Positions 6,612 to 8,188 of a DNA stretch of 8,188 bases are shown piece after piece; within the stretch, counting starts at the first letter, position 1; every line of letters starts with the position of its first letter. The stretch is from NCBI GenBank assembly GCA_964576535.1, contig CAZNWB010000131.1:1-8188 (forward strand), in the 5' to 3' direction. The position numbers and the translations under genes are program-made. This DNA is from 2-02-FULL-66-22 sp964576535 (GTDB taxonomy: Bacteria; Methylomirabilota; Methylomirabilia; Methylomirabilales; 2-02-FULL-66-22). The notes under the pieces were generated by a model that did not search any database, was not told the DNA's origin, and saw only the letters and a program-made list of their open reading frames with translations.

Positions 6612-7709
6612 TCACCGCTTCCCCAGCCCGAAAGGCACGCGGGTGCCGCACTGTACGCAGGTGGGCTGGATGTTGGGTACCTGGGCGCCACATGTGGGGC
6701 AGACCTTGAAGGCCCCGAACGTCCGGGGCGGACCGGCCGGCCGCGCCTGGGCAGGTGCGGGGGCTGTGGGACGGGGCGGGGTCGGACGGGTCTTGGGGCT
6801 GGGCTGCGAGGGCGCGGAGGGACCCGGTGATACTCCCAGGTTCTTGGCCATCATCTCCAGGTCGAAGGCCTCCTGTCGAATGCGGCTGTCATAGTACAGC
6901 AGGGTGAAGGCGATCATCAGAATCGGGGCCGAGAGGATCTGGCCAATGCTGTCCAGCAGCCTGCCCAGGATCATCATGGACCACCCCGGTCTCAGCGCCA
7001 TCACCATCCCGGCCGGAACATTGAACAGGAAGGAGATGACGAAGGCCACGACGATGCTGAAGAGGAGGATCATCCCCGACTTTCTCAGGCAGGCTCGCAT
7101 GAGCGTCCAACTCCGCTTGAAGGCCGCCCAGCCTCGGACATCCTCGATGACGATCACCTGTGTGACCAGGAACGAGCGGAAAAAGATCCGCATGGAGATG
7201 ACCACCGCGACAATGGCCCCGATACCCAGGACGGCGGCAATGACGTACCCAACGGTCGTGTGAAGCTGAGCCGTGAAGAGGCCCACGCCAAAGGCCGCCC
7301 CCCCTGCGCCGAGCACCACACCCCCCGCGAGGGTGGTCAAGAAATACGCCCAAACGAGGGAAAGACTCCTGCGCAGGACTGGGGCGTAGGCCGCCCACAG
7401 GGTGGGCGTTCCGCCCAGGAAGCGTTCCGAGACAGACCGGGCCAAGGCACCCATGCTCACAAAGTACAGCCAGAGGTAGGCCAGACCGAAGACTACCAGG
7501 CCCGCCACCACGGCGGGGTTTCGCCAGGGTGCCGGACGACCTGGGCCCCAGAAGCCAGTCCCTATCAGCGCCCAGACCGGCACGATCAGGATGTAGGGCA
7601 AGCTGACGATCGCCAGGGTGTGCAGGAAGTGGCGGCGGTACAGGCGAATGGTGCGATCCAGGATGTCGCCCGTGGACATGGGCTGGAGGTCGAATGTTGG
7701 CGAGAGCAT
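6612..7709 (-). CDS. Six-TM protein (GDPD-type membrane domain) with C-terminal zinc ribbon
   Basis: A 365-residue polytopic membrane protein. The opening LQPMSTGDILDRTIRLYRRH (8-27) and the YYDSRIRQEAFDLEMMAKNL stretch (272-291) are characteristic of proteins usually annotated as 'glycerophosphoryl diester phosphodiesterase membrane domain'. The name refers to a membrane module, and no phosphodiesterase catalytic domain is present. About six hydrophobic segments are seen (28-50, 66-90, 117-147, 152-176, 213-236, 252-274). A Pro/Ala-rich linker (about 296-331) joins them to a zinc ribbon with Cys337, Cys340, Cys351 and Cys354 (CPTC and CVQC). The ribbon should be cytoplasmic if both termini are inside. 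The start at 7709 keeps the conserved opening and has GAGGGG 6 nt upstream. It is the first gene of the operon, about 35 nt after the predicted transcription start, and leads into the DUF4129 gene. Confidence 0.85.
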   Translation of the reverse strand: MLSPTFDLQPMSTGDILDRTIRLYRRHFLHTLAIVSLPYILIVPVWALIGTGFWGPGRPAPWRNPAVVAGLVVFGLAYLWLYFVSMGALARSVSERFLGGTPTLWAAYAPVLRRSLSLVWAYFLTTLAGGVVLGAGGAAFGVGLFTAQLHTTVGYVIAAVLGIGAIVAVVISMRIFFRSFLVTQVIVIEDVRGWAAFKRSWTLMRACLRKSGMILLFSIVVAFVISFLFNVPAGMVMALRPGWSMMILGRLLDSIGQILSAPILMIAFTLLYYDSRIRQEAFDLEMMAKNLGVSPGPSAPSQPSPKTRPTPPRPTAPAPAQARPAGPPRTFGAFKVCPTCGAQVPNIQPTCVQCGTRVPFGLGKR

Positions 7710-7715
7710 CTCCGG

Positions 7716-7721
7716 CCCCTC
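7716..7721 (-). promoter_or_regulatory. Ribosome binding site of the first operon gene
   Basis: Minus-strand GAGGGG lies 6 nt before the ATG at 7709 and supports that start over the internal Met at residue 11. Confidence 0.6.
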
Positions 7722-7751
7722 ATCGGGCCCGGGATGCGGCCCGTGGACGGG

Positions 7752-7780
7752 ACCGTAGCGAAGAACGGGTGGCGTGTCAA
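7752..7780 (-). promoter_or_regulatory. Sigma70-type promoter of the moxR/DUF58 operon
   Basis: On the minus strand a perfect -35 TTGACA (7775-7780) is followed after exactly 17 bp by TACGGT (7752-7757), which keeps the first T, the A and the last T of the -10 consensus. Transcription would start near 7745 and leave about 35 nt of leader before the ATG at 7709. No equally good promoter was seen in the short gaps further into the operon. No operator palindrome is evident over it. Confidence 0.65.
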
Positions 7781-7862
7781 CTACAACCTGTCAGTCTATC
7801 TCCCATACGCGGCGGGGGCGAGTAAAGAGCGCAGCAGATCTGGATCCAGGGTCCGGCCTGAA

Positions 7863-7884
7863 TTGCTGAGGAACAGCAAGTTTT
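7863..7884 (+). other. Short hairpin followed by TTTT
   Basis: TTGCTG (7863-7868), loop AGGAA, CAGCAA (7874-7879), then GTTTT on the plus strand. It has the look of a weak plus-strand terminator, but no plus-strand gene precedes it. Read from the minus-strand gene ending at 7920, the T-run is on the wrong side. It is recorded as structure only. Confidence 0.3.
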
Positions 7885-7909
7885 GGTGGCCTTGGTGCCT
7901 TCGTGGTGA
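7883..7909. repeat. Remnant of a 'CACCACGAAGG' type intergenic repeat
   Basis: Plus strand TTGGTGGCC, TTGGTGCCT, TCGTGGTGA are three diverged units of about 9 bp. The minus-strand reading (TCACCACGAAGGCACCAAGG) resembles a short intergenic repeat common in environmental bacterial genomes, often mis-translated as 'FTTKDTKDTK'-like peptides. It lies 10 bp downstream of the stop of the partial gene at 7920. Confidence 0.6.
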
Positions 7910-7919
7910 GAATTCGTGT

Positions 7920-8188
7920 TCAGGCCTCGGTGCCACCAGTGCAGGAGACGGCTGGCGGGTCGTCGAATGCCTTGGGTGGGACAACCTTCGGCGGACGAGA
8001 GAACTCCGGAATGAGGAAATCCTCTCCCCGGGCCTTCACCCGGGCTTTCTTCTCGTCGGTGAAGCCGATCTCCTCATCGGTGAGATAGCAGGCGGGCTCC
8101 GGGGCCCACGGGTCGTTATAGACCAGGTCGGCGCGGACCCGCAGGGCCCCGCCGCAGGCATCGAACCACTTGCAGATGTCCGGCGCGC
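7920..8188 (-). CDS. C-terminal fragment of an unrecognised protein (runs off window)
   Basis: The last 88 residues of a minus-strand gene whose start is beyond the right edge. The frame is open from the edge to the TGA at 7920-7922, with the same strong G/C preference in third positions as the other genes, so it is probably real. Visible sequence includes PDICKWFDACGG, then RADLVYNDPWAPEPACYLTD, then GFTDEKKARVKARGEDFLIP and a Pro-rich tail. There are four Cys, three of them (about fragment residues 5, 11 and 33) in the apparent domain part, and no hydrophobic membrane segment. It looks soluble, and the Cys could be metal or cluster ligands, but I do not recognise the family and assign no function. 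It is separated from the moxR-type operon by 210 bp that hold that operon's promoter, so it is likely a separate transcription unit. Confidence 0.75.
   Translation of the reverse strand, partial: APDICKWFDACGGALRVRADLVYNDPWAPEPACYLTDEEIGFTDEKKARVKARGEDFLIPEFSRPPKVVPPKAFDDPPAVSCTGGTEA

Noticed and set aside
6612..7709. Phosphodiesterase activity for the six-TM protein
   Set aside because: Only the membrane module associated with that family name is present. The catalytic barrel domain is missing, so enzymatic activity should not be transferred.
7796..7984. Small minus-strand open frame across the gap and the partial gene's end
   Set aside because: It includes a translation of the CACCACGAAGG-type repeat and overlaps the better-supported frame ending at 7920.

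Overview
The window is GC-rich, with GC-biased third codon positions in every gene, and comes from a bacterium. It holds one almost complete, recognisable gene neighbourhood: the MoxR-ATPase / DUF58 / DUF4350 / DUF4129 / SpoIIM-like / RDD membrane cluster. This combination is known from actinobacteria, myxobacteria, acidobacteria and various uncultured GC-rich phyla. No gene here fixes the taxon. The intergenic sequence is littered with short degenerate repeats (7-bp units and a 'CACCACGAAGG'-type repeat), which I associate with environmental GC-rich lineages; that is an impression, not proof.

Layout from right to left (the main transcription direction is minus). At 7920-8188 is the C-terminal end of an unrecognised minus-strand gene that runs off the window. 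Between 7710 and 7919 lie a repeat remnant and a good sigma70-type promoter (TTGACA, 17 bp, TACGGT) reading leftward. It drives a five-gene minus-strand series: a six-TM protein with a C-terminal zinc ribbon (6612-7709), a DUF4129 protein with signal peptide and one TM segment (5605-6582), a DUF4350 protein (4400-5608, ATGA overlap with the gene before it), a MoxR AAA+ ATPase (3431-4384) and a DUF58 protein with a degenerate von Willebrand A metal site (1987-3309). Beyond these, a SpoIIM-like membrane protein is encoded convergently on the plus strand (933-1922), and an RDD membrane protein on the minus strand (22-861) diverges from it.

A reasonable inference is that MoxR is a cytoplasmic ATP-driven chaperone working with the VWA-like DUF58 protein, while the DUF4350, DUF4129, SpoIIM-like, RDD and six-TM proteins form or serve a membrane assembly in the cell envelope. 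The biochemical function of this cluster is not established. It is a known neighbourhood of unknown function rather than a new system.

The least explained part of the window is its repeats. Two unrelated 7-bp repeat families are both arranged as mirrored arms around a spacer with its own small hairpin: one between the convergent genes (1894-1985), one inside the operon between moxR and the DUF58 gene (3317-3423). The first runs into the coding end of the SpoIIM-like gene and supplies its last residues.
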